64,000 bases of DNA from Meandrina meandrites (Eukaryota > Cnidaria > Anthozoa > Scleractinia > Meandrinidae). The DNA lies in contig OY855906.1 in assembly GCA_963693305.1 (NCBI GenBank), positions 7,756,501 to 7,820,500 of the forward strand, in the 5' to 3' direction. Numbering within the stretch: the first letter of the stretch is position 1; every line of letters starts with the position of its first letter. The position numbers were made by a program, and so were the translations under genes. Of the stretch, positions 47,477 to 59,674 are shown piece after piece. The notes beneath the pieces are model-generated. The model saw only the letters and a program-made list of their open reading frames with translations. It was not told where the DNA came from and did not search any database.

Positions 47477-47712
47477 TCATTTTTGAGGTTGGGCACTGAT
47501 CGGTTGATATTGAGTTACAAAAGGCAAGAGTTCTTTCCGGGTTTCATGTTTTTGTCGTAGCGCCGATTCCCTTTCTGTGAATTTAATATCTGAAAGGAGT
47601 GTCTCTATCAGGTGTTTTGGATAGCCTCTAGCAAGGAGACGTGATTTGAATTTGTAAATGTTCTCTTCAAATGTTGCTCTTGAAGAGTTAGTTCGTAAAA
47701 GTCTTAGAGCTT
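47477..47712 (-). pseudogene. Penelope-like element reverse-transcriptase fragment
   Basis: About 75 residues read LLRTNSSRATFEENIYKFKS, RLLARGYPKHLIETLL, FTERESALRQK and LLPFVTQYQP. This matches the conserved region after the RT core of Penelope-like retroelements (from memory). Both ends are cut off: the frame enters from a duplicated non-coding block and stops soon after the match. Confidence 0.65.
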
Positions 47713-47750
47713 CAGGGAAACAAAAAACAACAATCGGAAACGGAAACATT

Positions 47751-47799
47751 AAACAAGATAGGCGCTGTATGTACGTACATACAGCGCCAATCTTGTTTA
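47751..47799. repeat. Near-perfect palindrome at a duplication joint
   Basis: AAACAAGAT-GGCGCTGTATGTAC is followed directly by its reverse complement. The same palindrome occurs at 52,626-52,674. A half copy ends at 45,572, where the duplicated block is interrupted. Confidence 0.8.
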
Positions 47800-48055
47800 C
47801 ACACTACCTTTGATAGACGTAATTAACTTTCTTACAGTAGACCACAAAGGATATTGAATGTGATTTCATGGAAGCAATAGGCCATGCACTTGTAGGTTTC
47901 AAACAACACTCGAAACGATGACGCAAATGGACCATAATTGTTTAGGAATTCTAGAATATTCCTTTTTTATTCATTTCTTTCTCCTGCTTTGTTATCCGAT
48001 TACTATAAACAACACTCTCCCATTTTAAAATTAACACCCCGAAGACAAGCAATTA
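47800..48055. repeat. Duplicated block, copy at 52,955-53,215
   Basis: Shares GATAGACGTAATTAACTTTC, CCACAAAGGATATTGAATGTG and TATTCATTTCTTTCTCCTGC with the second locus, in the same orientation and spacing from the palindrome. Confidence 0.75.
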
Positions 48056-48057
48056 AA

Positions 48058-48300
48058 ATACATTCATTTCTCCGGTGCGTTCTAAGAATTTATTCACGAC
48101 GATGATTATTAGGCCAATGCGTCTCCAATGAAGTACGAAATATAAGCAAAGCAAAAAGATTTGGAATCCGGAATTTGGCACAGTTTGGAAAGTCCGGGAT
48201 CCACAGACTGAGAATCCGGAATCCATGGTACGAAATCCGTAATCCAAGACTCCCTAGGATTCCTTTACATAGGGAGAACTAACGTGTGGTAACAGCAGGA
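48058..48300. repeat. Uninterrupted copy of the GGAATCC-rich repeat
   Basis: Relative of 41,040-41,890 lacking the Tc1/mariner-type insert. It supplies the empty target site. Confidence 0.75.
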
Positions 48301-48304
48301 CGTA

Positions 48305-48445
48305 ACAAATCGATCGAAATCGATCATCGGAAAGCTAATCGATTAATCGATACTACTCGAAATTGATCGATACTTGTCGATTGATTAGTTAATTTAATCG
48401 ATTGAAATCGATAATCACAAAAATCCCGACATAATCGATTGACCC
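48305..48445. repeat. ATCGAT-rich low-complexity cluster
   Basis: More than ten ATCGAT/ATCGATT or close variants occur in 140 bases next to the 2.23-kb element. Origin unknown. Confidence 0.5.
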
Positions 48446-48562
48446 ATTGATGCCTGAAGGTTGAAACGGCGTGAAACCCCTAAAATCGCGCTTACAAAAC
48501 TACAGATTCCTGCTACTAAATGAACACTAGCAACGCTTTCTACGCTTTCCTTAAACTTTTAA

Positions 48563-50792
48563 TAGCGGAGCTCTCCAGCGGCCCGAAGGGCCGCAGAGCG
48601 GAGCCCCATAACTACCGTGCGAAGATAGAAATTGGGAAAACCATGCGTTTGAGTTTTCATGGTCATCGTGGCTAGCGGCATGGCTCGCGGGCGCGTGCGC
48701 CTAGCGACGACGTCGCCCAAAATGGCGGCCACACTCCAGAAAAAGTTTGACCTGGGCATCTTACGTGTTTCATATTGACCATCCACTTTTCGTTAAAAGT
48801 TACCTATCGTAGAAGTTTGTAGGACACTGCACATTTTTTTAAATCATGTTGAAAATCGACTGGGATATTTCATTTCGCCTACACGAATCGATTGCGTGAA
48901 AAGGCGACAAAATCTTTGCTCAACCGCGGGAACTTGTGAAGAAATTGAGCAGCGTGAAATATTTCTTCGTTATTATTTTCACCCCATCACTTCAGAGATT
49001 TTTTCTCACATCAAAAAAATGATCTGGACATTTCACATCAACTTAAACGACGCCATTGCATGAAAAGGCGCCAAAATCTTTGGCACGTTGTTCACGTTTA
49101 AAGCTGAATGAAACACGCGAAGAAAGCTGCTGAAGAACATAGATCTTCTGTCTTCGTGGATATTTCTCGCTCTATTTACCCATCTACATCATGGAAACTT
49201 ATTCCAAATCATTTAGGACAACCTTGTAACGGGAAGAACCGAAGTAATTGCGGACTTGAACATGATAATTATATCGGACTACAAGTCAAAAGAGCGATGT
49301 CCACGGTTCGACCTGCGGCTGAGCAAGCCTGAGAATCACTGAATTGAGCTCAACTAAAAGTGAACTCAAAGCCGATCAAGTTCACTGAAGTGAAGGATAA
49401 AAGGCTGTTAAAGGCTACACCGATGGAAAGAGAGAAATTGATCTTCGTTGATAATTCATATAATGTATAAGACTTACATTGTATGTCGGTGGTGTTGGAG
49501 CTAGCTTACAACGAAATTGCCGAGTTCGTCTCCGATATTATTGGGCTGGTTTGAAAGCTTTGCCCTGCAGAATATACAAGCCTTCTTCAATAATGAGGTA
49601 ACAAACGTAAATGTATGCACTAAGCATAAGCCTAATTTTATATTGAGAGAATTTACTTCATTTATGAACAAATTTGAAGTTGTGTCGCTTTTCAGATCTT
49701 CCGGTAAATATTTATCAAACCTGTTCGTGTTTGTACATTTTATACAGACATTGTTTATCAAATATTTCGTTTAGACTAGTGATGTTCGCTACTGGATTTT
49801 GAAAACAAATTATTTAGCTGATAAAAATCACAATTTCGCAGAATTTCGGCTCGCTTGCCGCATTTGTTTTGTTTCTCTTGTCCCTGCTTATCAGTGAGTG
49901 TGTTGAAATATCTTCGATGCGTAAACGAATATTTCGCCGGTTTCGTTGCGAGTTACCTGTGCTTGGTTGAGTGAGTTCAGACTTTACCTACGTACCGCAT
50001 ATTTATTTTATACTTACCAGAAATGAAGAAAATTCATTCAGTTCTCTTCATAAAATATAAGGTACTTAGCAACGCGTACGATAAAACAGGATTAGTTAAT
50101 CATTCCACTAAACCGCAACGAAAAGAAGATGGTTCAAACAGTCAAAACAACTTTGTAAGCTCATTCTCAGTTTATATCGCGCACTACTTCCCATATCACA
50201 AACTGGCACAAGTCTTACACAAAAGCTGGTTTAAAATGACTTACATAACCGGCACCATAAATTTTCAGAGTTTGTTTTGCCGACTCGATTTTCTCAGTTT
50301 GCCGTGGCGTGAGTTCATTTTGTTTACTGTGTTTAGCAGAGAATTCACTTTGTTTTTCTGTATTTTGTTTTTGCCTTGAGTTGATTTTCTTGCCCTGACA
50401 GTTTTGTAGTAAATCAAAACAAGGTCAAGATTCTTTTTACATTGAAAAACTCCTAGAGGTCCTGGAGGTGTATTAATTAGTGTACAGAAAACGTTATAAA
50501 GATTTGTTTTGCGCCGACGTGCGTACGTGTCAGGAACCCAATAAAATGACTCGTCAAATTCAATTTTAGAACCTGCCAGTGACAGGCTGTCACAGGAAAG
50601 AAAATTCAGATGGGACCACGAAATATATTGACGTCGCTTTCGTCAACAACACCATGAGAGGTTTTTAACCATAAGCGATTAAAATTCATTTTGAACCTGT
50701 ATGGGCCACTGTATAAGCTTAGAAATACTTAATTAGTAATAAAATAAAAAAAGGGAGCTCCGCTTTTAGGCCTGCCTAAATCTATATATTAT
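48563..50792 (-). mobile_element. 2.23-kb hairpin-ended element (Helitron/Helentron-like), copy C
   Basis: In element orientation it starts ATAATATATAGATTTAGGC, with the hairpin TTTAGGC-AG-GCCTAAA and then GCGGAGCTCC. It ends with the hairpin GCGGCCC-TTC-GGGCCGC, then GGAGAGCTCCGCTA. Short complementary ends, a GC hairpin near the 3' end and no clear target duplication fit Helitron/Helentron-type non-autonomous elements. Internal frames (118, 86, 85 and 74 codons) match no Rep/helicase and no known family. It is almost identical to the inverted copy at 56,485-58,715. Confidence 0.7.
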
Positions 50793-51599
50793 TAATAAAC
50801 ATACTCCTTTGTATTTTTTGAAGCATTGTAGGAATTTTCTAAATCGATAAACACAACTCAAAGCGGCTAATAAACAACGAAGCAAAATCTCCGCAAGATG
50901 CGTATCAGATAACAACACGTGCGTGTCAAATCTGTTCGCCTAAAATTCCGAACTAAAGATTGAAAAATGAAAGAAACTTGAAAGAAACTTTGTCTCGAAT
51001 TAAATTTCATCTAAAATGAAGCCAAGAAATATATTCAAAAGCGTCGAAATATCGAAAATTAAAAGCGAAGAATTAATTATTCACATGTTCACGCTAAAAG
51101 CGAAAGTTTTGATTTTATTTGATGGCTCGTCTCAATGGCTTTAAAGATCCTTCAAAAAATTCTATCCATATTCGAAACAATACTGTACATTACCATTTTT
51201 GTTTTCAAAAGTCTTGAGAAGCAGCATTACTAGTAAATCCGTGTGTAGGTCCGTCATTTGTATTCAAAACTCATTTGGAAGACACCATGTCTTCGCGGCC
51301 GTGCAAGGAAAGATGAATCCGTCCTCAGCAATCGATAGTTGGTAAGATGCATGGCTTGTAGGCAGGCAAGCTAAGGTGCTAAGGTGTGGCGATGAATTAG
51401 TAAACTTTGATTTAGGAGCAGTATGTGAGCAGTATGTTCTTGTACGCATATATACGATCGAAATAGTGGCTCCACTCTAGGAGATTTATTAATTTCAGGA
51501 CAAGTTCGGTGGCTAGCTATGCTAGGAAAATAAATCTCGAGCAAATATACCGAAAGAGATTAAATCGTAGGAGGACTGCACGCGCAGTGAAGAACTCAC
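50793..51599. other. Non-coding DNA with duplicated block
   Basis: The part 51,340-51,600 is a copy of 44,125-44,300. The rest shows weak similarity to 20,540-20,660 (GATGCGTATCAGATAACAA, GAAAGAAACTTTGT). No gene was seen. Confidence 0.5.
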
Positions 51600-51780
51600 T
51601 TTATTCTCAAACCACCTCATTTAACTTTTCATCTCAACTTCATTTGTCATTTAATAGCGATTAAATGGTAATGAGCTGTCGAGACAGCAAATTTATTTAA
51701 CCATTCATCTCAACTTCTATTTCTGTCATTTAAATTAAATGGTAGTAAGCTGTCGAGACCACCTCTATTTTAATAAGTGC
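51600..51780. repeat. Minisatellite, two units of about 78 bp
   Basis: Same unit as at 44,330-44,560. Confidence 0.6.
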
Positions 51781-51959
51781 ACTTAATTATATCGGGAATC
51801 ACGGTCTGCAATACAGGCCAACGATCTAAATGTCTTATTAGGGACCTTAAGCAATGACGACGGTAACGCTAAGGAAAACGCCTAGTGCAAAATAAATTTT
51901 ATATTCTATACTTAAGAATCTCACGATTATCCAGATGTTTTCTGTGTATCTATTGGTTC

Positions 51960-53215
51960 AGAAAGTAAACTTTGATTTACAAGCAGTATGTCAATGTTAG
52001 CTTGTACGCATATATACAATCGGAATAGTGGCTCCACTGTCGTAAATTTATTAATTTCAGGACAGTTTCGGTGTCTAGCTATGCAAGGATAATAAATCTC
52101 GAGCAAATATCGGTAGAGATGAAATCGTACGAGGACTGTAAGCGCAGTGAAAATTAATTAACAGTTTTGGGGGATTAATTATTCTGCAGGTTTGAGGCCA
52201 ATTCGCAGCTAAAATGACTGATTTCTTACCTGGAGCTCTTTCGGCTTTGGTTAAAATTTTGCAGTGTTCACTCTAAGAGCGGCGGAATGAATCAGCAACT
52301 GGGCAAGCTGAAGTGAAGGACTTGCAACTTGAGCTCGCATTTATCTGTCAAAGATGCGTGCCTCGATTGGTCAAACAACTATTGACCTTTACAGTGAGTT
52401 GCACACATACGTGTACGTGGGAGTAAAGAATGGCTACACCAAACGGAAACGGACTGGAAACATTTGAACAATAGTGAGCCTATATCACGCCATGGATGCG
52501 CGTTCTGATTAGTCAAAACTAGTGTCACCTTCAGTGACCTGCACAAACACATGCACGTGGGAGTAGCAAGCTAGCAAAATAAAACAATCCAGGAAAACAA
52601 AAAACAGCAATCGGAAACGAAAAAATTAAACAAGATTGGCGCTGTATGTACGTACATACAGCGCCAGTCTTGGTTTTTTTTAAAATGTTTCCGTTTCCGT
52701 TTCCGTTTCCGTTTCCGTTTCCGTTTCCGTCAAAACTATAGTGACACCCACAGTGATCTGCACACCTGCTGATCATGTATGTGGACTTGTGAGAGTACGC
52801 TCAATCACAAAGTTTGTTTGATTGTTTCTACAGTGAAAGCGTTGGAAGCGTTTATTTCAAGAGCAAGAATAAAACATAACGGCCCAAAAAAGGGCGAGAC
52901 GGCCTTGACTACGAGGATCTTTACGCCGTTTCGTTTACGAACAGTCAAAGCTACACATTACCTTCGATAGACGTAATTAACTTTCTTACAGTAGACCACA
53001 AAGGATATTGAATGTGATTCAATGGAAGCAATAGACCATGCACTTGTAGGTTTCAAACAACACTCGAAATGATGACGCAAATGGACCATAATTGTTTTCG
53101 AATTCTAGAATATTCCTTTATTATTCATTTCTTTCTCCTGCTTTGTTATCCGATTACTATAAACAACACTCTCCTACTTTATAATTGACACCCCGAAGAC
53201 AAGCAGTTAAAATCT
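51960..53215. repeat. Continuous copy of the duplicated block
   Basis: Contains, without interruption, the sequences found split at 44,820-45,572 and 47,713-48,055, joined by the palindrome at 52,626-52,674. An additional 0.25 kb with a hexamer array and a CAAAACTATAGTGACAC block follows the palindrome here. Confidence 0.75.
52688..52730. repeat. (TTTCCG)n hexamer microsatellite, about 7 units
   Basis: A perfect TTTCCG repeat just after the palindrome. On the other strand it reads GGAAAC-like, matching the single CGGAAACGGAAAC found on the opposite side at the related loci. Confidence 0.9.
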
Positions 53216-54059
53216 GTTCGTTTCTTCTTAGCTTAGCCTTATTGCTTTCTTGTTTTTTAGCACTATTTTGTGATTTCCGTCATTTGGTCAGCCATTTTAT
53301 CTCTCAGCTATTGTAGTCATTGTCTTGCCGACAAAACCCAAGTTTTGAAAGGAAACACTTTGCTATTTTTAGAAAAAGGTTGTGTCTGCCGGGCGCATTA
53401 AGTTCTCACGACTTTCCGTGTCACTTCGAGTAATGATTAACTGATACGAAAGGCTACAGGGATTTCGAAGAACTAGCAAAAAAGGACCATACCTGAAGAG
53501 CTAGGCAGGTATAAATGTCGGATTATTCAACTCCCCTGCCCCACCCCCTCAAGGGAACGACAGGTTTCCTGCGAATCACCCGCATGAGATGAAAAGTTAA
53601 AGGGACACTATCACGGCTGATCATAGAAATTTCTATTTTCTAATTTCCTCGGTATATTTCCAAATGCCACCAAATACACGAATAAATTTGATTAAAAGAT
53701 TCCACAAAACAAGATAGGACAGTTATTTTGAGGAAGAAGTACAGTTTTGCAAGGATGGAAGTGGATTGCGATTGAAGTTTTGGATAGGATGTCAAGAAAT
53801 CAAAGCTGCCATTTTGGTGAAATTTTGAGCCTTTTATTAGTCACCTTTTCCTCTTAGTTGATATTTCTTTGCTTTTACCACTTTTTAGCATTTTTCTCTT
53901 CCTATTGCAAGACAATTAAGCGCAAATATAGCAAGATCGAGGCCATTCTTACAAAATATGACAGTGTTGCGGTCTCGACAGCCATTATGGTCCATTGAAT
54001 CGCCATTAAATGACAAAAATAGAAGTTGAGATGAAAAGTTTAATGAGGTGGTTTTGACA
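53216..54059. other. Non-coding DNA, no gene recognised
   Basis: A TTAAAGGGACACTATCACGG start near 53,598 resembles the end of the TTAA-flanked element at 2,639. An inverted minisatellite unit is at 54,010-54,060. Confidence 0.45.
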
Positions 54060-54205
54060 GCTTATTGTAAAAAAATGTAAATGTAATGTAAATGTAAATG
54101 TTGTTTATAGTGGTCATGCACTTAGCTTCGAGATAGCTAGTTTAGGCATGCCACTGAAACATAGGAAACAAATAACTTTAAATGAACATAACATGGTTAC
54201 CAATC
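54060..54205 (-). mobile_element. SINE tail fragment
   Basis: Matches the non-tRNA tail of the SINE at 40,730-41,035, including the ACATTT repeats and CATGTTATGTTCATTTAAAG. The tRNA-like head is missing. Confidence 0.6.
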
Positions 54206-54239
54206 AATTGCCATTAACTGAGAACAAAAATAGAGGAGC

Positions 54240-54372
54240 AACTGCAGAATACCCCGCCACTTTAGTCCACCTCATTTACATGGGTCGGTACCTTTTGAAG
54301 AACGAGGGATAACACAATAGATGCTATTCTTATCCAATGACATGTAAATAAGTGGCGGGGTATTCTGCAGTT
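54240..54372. mobile_element. 133-bp MITE
   Basis: Inverted ends AACTGCAGAATACCCCGCCA, about 24 bp, with an inner CATTTACATG/CATGTAAAT pair. Flanked by pieces of the minisatellite unit. Confidence 0.7.
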
Positions 54373-54429
54373 AAGCCAAAATAGAAGTTGAGATGGAAAG
54401 CAAAATGTGCAAGAAGAATAAAGTCAGTT

Positions 54430-55869
54430 CTTTCCTTACTTTAACCAGCTTTGCTACGTCTTAAAGTCAGGGCGTGACTGAGTTCCTATTCCAGACGAAC
54501 GTAAAATGGTAAAGGCATTTTAAATAATTCAGAAACAATGAATTGAGCCAAAATAGAGTTGTAATATTTCTGACTAACAAGTAATAACGCTAAATAGTAA
54601 TATACAATGAAAAGCAGGACAGCAAATAATGCCGATGCTTTGCTTTCTTATGAAGATTGTAATCACCAGGTATGCAAATCACTGAAGGTGGCACTAGTTT
54701 TGACTAATCAGAAAGGGCATCTATGGCGTAATACAGCGCCAAAAAATTAATAAAAGTAATCCGGCATTTATACCTTCCAAGTTCTTCAGGTATTGTCCTG
54801 TTTTGCTAGTTCTTCGAAGCCCCTGTGGCCTTTCTTATCAGTTAATTATTTTTCGAAGTGCCACGGAAAGTCATGGGAACATATTGCGCCCGGTACGCTC
54901 AACTTTCATCGGTATCTTTTGGTACAAACTCGTGCTGGGCGGCTAGACAATGACCACACGGAGCGATAATAGCTGAGAGATAAAATGGCTGACCAAATGA
55001 TGGAACTGAAAATCACCAAAAGATGCTAATAAACAAGGAAGCAACAAGGATAAGCTAAGATATAAGACAAATGAAACGCCTGTTCTATACGCCGTTGCTT
55101 ACATCTTTCCTCCACCAAGTAGCAAAACGGGAACTATGACGAAACGAACGCAACAAACGGATTTTAATTGCTGTCTGCGGGTTGTTAATTATGACCATTA
55201 TAGAGTAGAAGAGTGTTGTTTGTAGTTAGCGATAACAAAGCGAGAGAAAGAAATTAATGAAAAATCGACGAAACTCTGCTGACAATCGAGGGGTTCTCGT
55301 TTAATAATAATTATATGTGCTTTTCTTTGAGAACACTTTTCTTTGAAAACAAACACTGTGAAGCACATACAAGCCTTTAAATGGCTTTCCAGCTTAGAAG
55401 CATAGAGAGCAGACAGTGCAAGCAAGAGTATATTCAAATTAAATAGTTTTTCCTAGCTGTTGTGGAACATCGAACTGCATCGATATCGATCTTTAATGTT
55501 CAAAATACCTCACTGCCTTGTACATAAGAAAGATTTAATGACTAGACTAACCACAGGACAGTCAGTAATATTTTGTTAGCTTTAAAAAGTCAAGAATGGT
55601 TCATGTGTTTGCATTGCCCAGGGGGTATAAAACATTCCTCACTTCTGTCAAATGTTACCCTGGAATTTTTTATCTAAGTATTGAAACTACAAATATAATA
55701 TTTCTAACCTAATTTTCCAGCAGTAATATCAGATGAATTCCGTGTTTGCCAAATCAAAGAGCCGAGTTGAATAATTAAAATTGGCAGAATTATGATGCTT
55801 GTTCATCTCATTCGCATGGTAATTACTATCTCTGTGCGCTAGTTTCTCATGTAATCAATCGAGCGAAGT
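54430..55869. other. Non-coding DNA, no gene recognised
   Basis: The stretch 54,680-54,745 is an inverted piece of the duplicated block (ACTAGTTTTGACTAATCAGA, TACAGCGCCAA). A frame of 79 codons near 55,200-55,440 has no recognisable similarity. Confidence 0.45.
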
Positions 55870-56352
55870 TCCTAACAATTATTACAAAATATGGGCCAGA
55901 CGCGAAGAAAATAATCCAATTCATTATATAATATAATGCTGTAGCGGCTAAGATGGGGAGTCTTGGAACCAAAATGAATATTCCATCCTTCAATCGCTTG
56001 TCGTATAATCATAAAACAAGCATGGATATTATTCCAGAACAAGTTATTATTCTGTAGTTGATATTGGATCGATACACGAAACTTTTTATTATCTGATATT
56101 TTCCCTCTAGATTAGATAAATCGATCAAGCAATCCGGCTCTTACGCCTCACACATGTCAGACGTGATATATGTCCTTCCATTTTAGTGCACGGACTGCAA
56201 TTGCGTGTAGCCTCCTACGCGGACGTTCTTTGAGCACAAATGAGCGTCTACTTAGGAGGGTAAATCGCGTGCAGATCCGATCACGAAGCCTTGTCGCAGC
56301 GACCACACCACACACCCGACATTTGAAGGTACCTTACCTGAAGCCGTTACTG
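55870..56352 (+). repeat. CR-family unit, left part, interrupted by the solo LTR
   Basis: CR order from TTATTACAAAATATGGGCC to GGTACCTTACCTGAAGCCG, including the nested 60-bp hairpin at 56,204-56,264. It continues at 59,675 after the LTR insertion. Confidence 0.8.
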
Positions 56353-56484
56353 TGTTACGGAGAATTTACCGTATTTGAGTCATTTCTATGTTTAACCGTA
56401 TTTAACATTTTAAAAACACTTACAAAAGCCAGCAGCACCTGATTAGCCAAAAATAACCTGTTGATCTATTATTTTGGTCGTTTA

Positions 56485-58715
56485 ATAATATATAGATTTA
56501 GGCAGGCCTAAAAGCGGAGCTCCCTTTTTTTTATTTTATTACTAATTAAGTATTTCTAAGCTTATACAGTGGCCCATACAGGTTCAAAATGAATTTTAAT
56601 CGCTTATGGTTAAAAACCTCTCATGGTTTTGTTGACGAAAGCGACGTCAATATATTTCGTGGTCCCATCTGAATTTTCTTTCCTGTGACAGCCTGTCACT
56701 GGCAGGTTCTAAAATTGAATTTGACGAGTCATTTTATTGGGTTCCTCACACGTACGCACGTCGGCGCAAAACAAATCTTTATAACGTTTTCTGTACACTA
56801 ATTAATACACCTCCAGGACCTCTAGGAGTTTTTCAATGTAAAAAGAATCTTGACCTTGTTTTGATTTACTACAAAACTGTCAGGGCAAGAAAATCAACTC
56901 AAGGCAAAAACAAAATACAGAAAAACAAAGTGAATTCTCTGCTAAACACAGTAAACAAAATGAACTCACGCCACGGCAAACTGAGAAAATCGAGTCGGCA
57001 AAACAAACTCTGAAAATTTATGGTGCCGGTTATGTAAGTCATTTTAAACCAGCTTTTGTGTAAGACTTGTGCCAGTTTGTGATATGGGAAGTAGTGCGCG
57101 ATATAAACTGAGAATGAGCTTACAAAGTTGTTTTGACTGTTTGAACCATCTTCTTTTCGTTGCGGTTTAGTGGAATGATTAACTAATCCTGTTTTATCGT
57201 ACGCGTTGCTAAGTACCTTATATTTTATGAAGAGAACTGAATGAATTTTCTTCATTTCTGGTAAGTATAAAATAAATATGCGGTACGTAGGTAAAGTCTG
57301 AACTCACTCAACCAAGCACAGGTAACTCGCAACGAAACCGGCGAAATATTCGTTTACGCATCGAAGATATTTCAACACACTCACTGATAAGCAGGGACAA
57401 GAGAAACAAAACAAATGCGGCAAGCGAGCCGAAATTCTGCGAAATTGTGATTTTTATCAGCTAAATAATTTGTTTTCAAAATCCAGTAGCGAACATCACT
57501 AGTCTAAACGAAATATTTGATAAACAATGTCTGTATAAAATGTACAAACACGAACAGGTTTGATAAATATTTACCGGAAGATCTGAAAAGCGACACAACT
57601 TCAAATTTGTTCATAAATGAAGTAAATTCTCTCAATATAAAATTAGGCTTATGCTTAGTGCATACATTTACGTTTGTTACCTCATTATTGAAGAAGGCTT
57701 GTATATTCTGCAGGGCAAAGCTTTCAAACCAGCCCAATAATATCGGAGACGAACTCGGCAATTTCGTTGTAAGCTAGCTCCAACACCACCGACATACAAT
57801 GTAAGTCTTATACATTATATGAATTATCAACGAAGATCAATTTCTCTCTTTCCATCGGTGTAGCCTTTAACAGCCTTTTATCCTTCACTTCAGTGAACTT
57901 GATCGGCTTTGAGTTCACTTTTAGTTGAGCTCAATTCAGTGATTCTCAGGCTTGCTCAGCCGCAGGTCGAACCGTGGACATCGCTCTTTTGACTTGTAGT
58001 CCGATATAATTATCATGTTCAAGTCCGCAATTACTTCGGTTCTTCCCGTTACAAGGTTGTCCTAAATGATTTGGAATAAGTTTCCATGATGTAGATGGGT
58101 AAATAGAGCGAGAAATATCCACGAAGACAGAAGATCTATGTTCTTCAGCAGCTTTCTTCGCGTGTTTCATTCAGCTTTAAACGTGAACAACGTGCCAAAG
58201 ATTTTGGCGCCTTTTCATGCAATGGCGTCGTTTAAGTTGATGTGAAATGTCCAGATCATTTTTTTGATGTGAGAAAAAATCTCTGAAGTGATGGGGTGAA
58301 AATAATAACGAAGAAATATTTCACGCTGCTCAATTTCTTCACAAGTTCCCGCGGTTGAGCAAAGATTTTGTCGCCTTTTCACGCAATCGATTCGTGTAGG
58401 CGAAATGAAATATCCCAGTCGATTTTCAACATGATTTAAAAAAATGTGCAGTGTCCTACAAACTTCTACGATAGGTAACTTTTAACGAAAAGTGGATGGT
58501 CAATATGAAACACGTAAGATGCCCAGGTCAAACTTTTTCTGGAGTGTGGCCGCCATTTTGGGCGACGTCGTCGCTAGGCGCACGCGCCCGCGAGCCATGC
58601 CGCTAGCCACGATGACCATGAAAACTCAAACGCATGGTTTTCCCAATTTCTATCTTCGCACGGTAGTTATGGGGCTCCGCTCTGCGGCCCTTCGGGCCGC
58701 TGGAGAGCTCCGCTA
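56485..58715 (+). mobile_element. 2.23-kb hairpin-ended element (Helitron/Helentron-like), copy B
   Basis: Same ends and hairpins as the copy at 48,563-50,792 but in opposite orientation. Its four longest internal frames translate identically, and only a few base differences were seen (for example one near 56,749). It is inserted in the solo LTR, so it is younger than that LTR. Coding function is not recognised. Confidence 0.75.
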
Positions 58716-59365
58716 TAAAAAGGCGTAAAGTTTAAATAATAGGTCGTTCCTTTTTAACTTCCGAACTTTTTGTGTCATTTATTTTTAGTAATAGCGATTG
58801 TTTTGGTTTATTACCGTAGTTAATTACTTAAGAGTTCCGCGCTTGTCGCATTTCTAAAATGTGTTACATTTTCTCAGTATTTAATTTAGTTTTCAGAGTG
58901 TTTTGCTAAATGAGTCTCGTGCCGATCTCGCCTCTGCTGTTCACTTGAATAGGATTAATTAACTACCTGTTGGTCGCTGACTCAACGCGTTTTAAGTGTG
59001 AATACATTTGCTGACACACCCAGTTTCTTTAATTAATGTTTTAGTTACTTAATATATTTGAGGCGCGATCGGTCGGCAAGAAACCGCTCGTTAACACTTC
59101 AAAATTTATTAGCTATTCACTAGTTTTAATTTCGTTTGGTAGTTTTAATTTAGTGTAATTTTAGTTGTAACTTTCTCCGCCAGGCAACGAACACTTTTAA
59201 CAATAAACTCGGAAAGTTAAGTTAGAATTTTTATTAGGTTGCGCTATCCTCAAAGGACTTGTAATCACTTTTCACATCTTGGTGTTAGCGCACTTATTAT
59301 ACTCTGTTAACAATAGACGCGTGTACGAATCATATATAAGTAACCGCATTTGTAAAGGTTTTTCG

Positions 59366-59432
59366 ATTACATTTCTTGGATTACATTTCTTGGATTACAT
59401 TTCTTCGATTACATTTCTTGGATTACATCGAA
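59366..59432. repeat. 15-bp tandem repeat, about 4 units
   Basis: Units of GATTACATTTCTTG with one C variant, inside the solo LTR. Confidence 0.8.
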
Positions 59433-59674
59433 GACAACGATTACACACTAAGTTGGAATAAATTGCTGTTGGATCCAAGCTGAGTTGTTGCTGTTGCTGT
59501 CCGTCCAGTTCGTGGTTAGATCCCGGTACCCAAGAGTGTAACGGCTCTTCCTTGCAAGCGAGTGCCCCGTTTGAGTCTAAATTTCCCCGCAAATTATCGT
59601 CGCAGTTGTCTCGTATCTCAAGTTCAGAGTTCGCCCGTGTTCCCGTACGCCCACAGGAAAAACATACCGTTACA

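Larger units (their letters stand above)
56353..59674 (+). mobile_element. Solo LTR with a nested 2.23-kb element
   Basis: Begins TGTTACGG, ends CCGTTACA, and is flanked by the 4-bp direct repeat ACTG (56,349-56,352 and 59,675-59,678) within a CR unit. The uninterrupted CR joint GTTACTGAAC is seen at 45,963. Without the nested element the LTR is about 1.09 kb. An AATAAA lies at about 59,456. Orientation is inferred from that signal. No internal retrovirus-like coding region remains, so it formed by LTR-LTR recombination. Confidence 0.7.

Noticed and set aside
50023..50379. 118-codon protein conserved in two places (also 56,899-57,255)
   Set aside because: Identity follows from the whole 2.23-kb element being duplicated. 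There is no recognised domain and no sign of selection on the frame.
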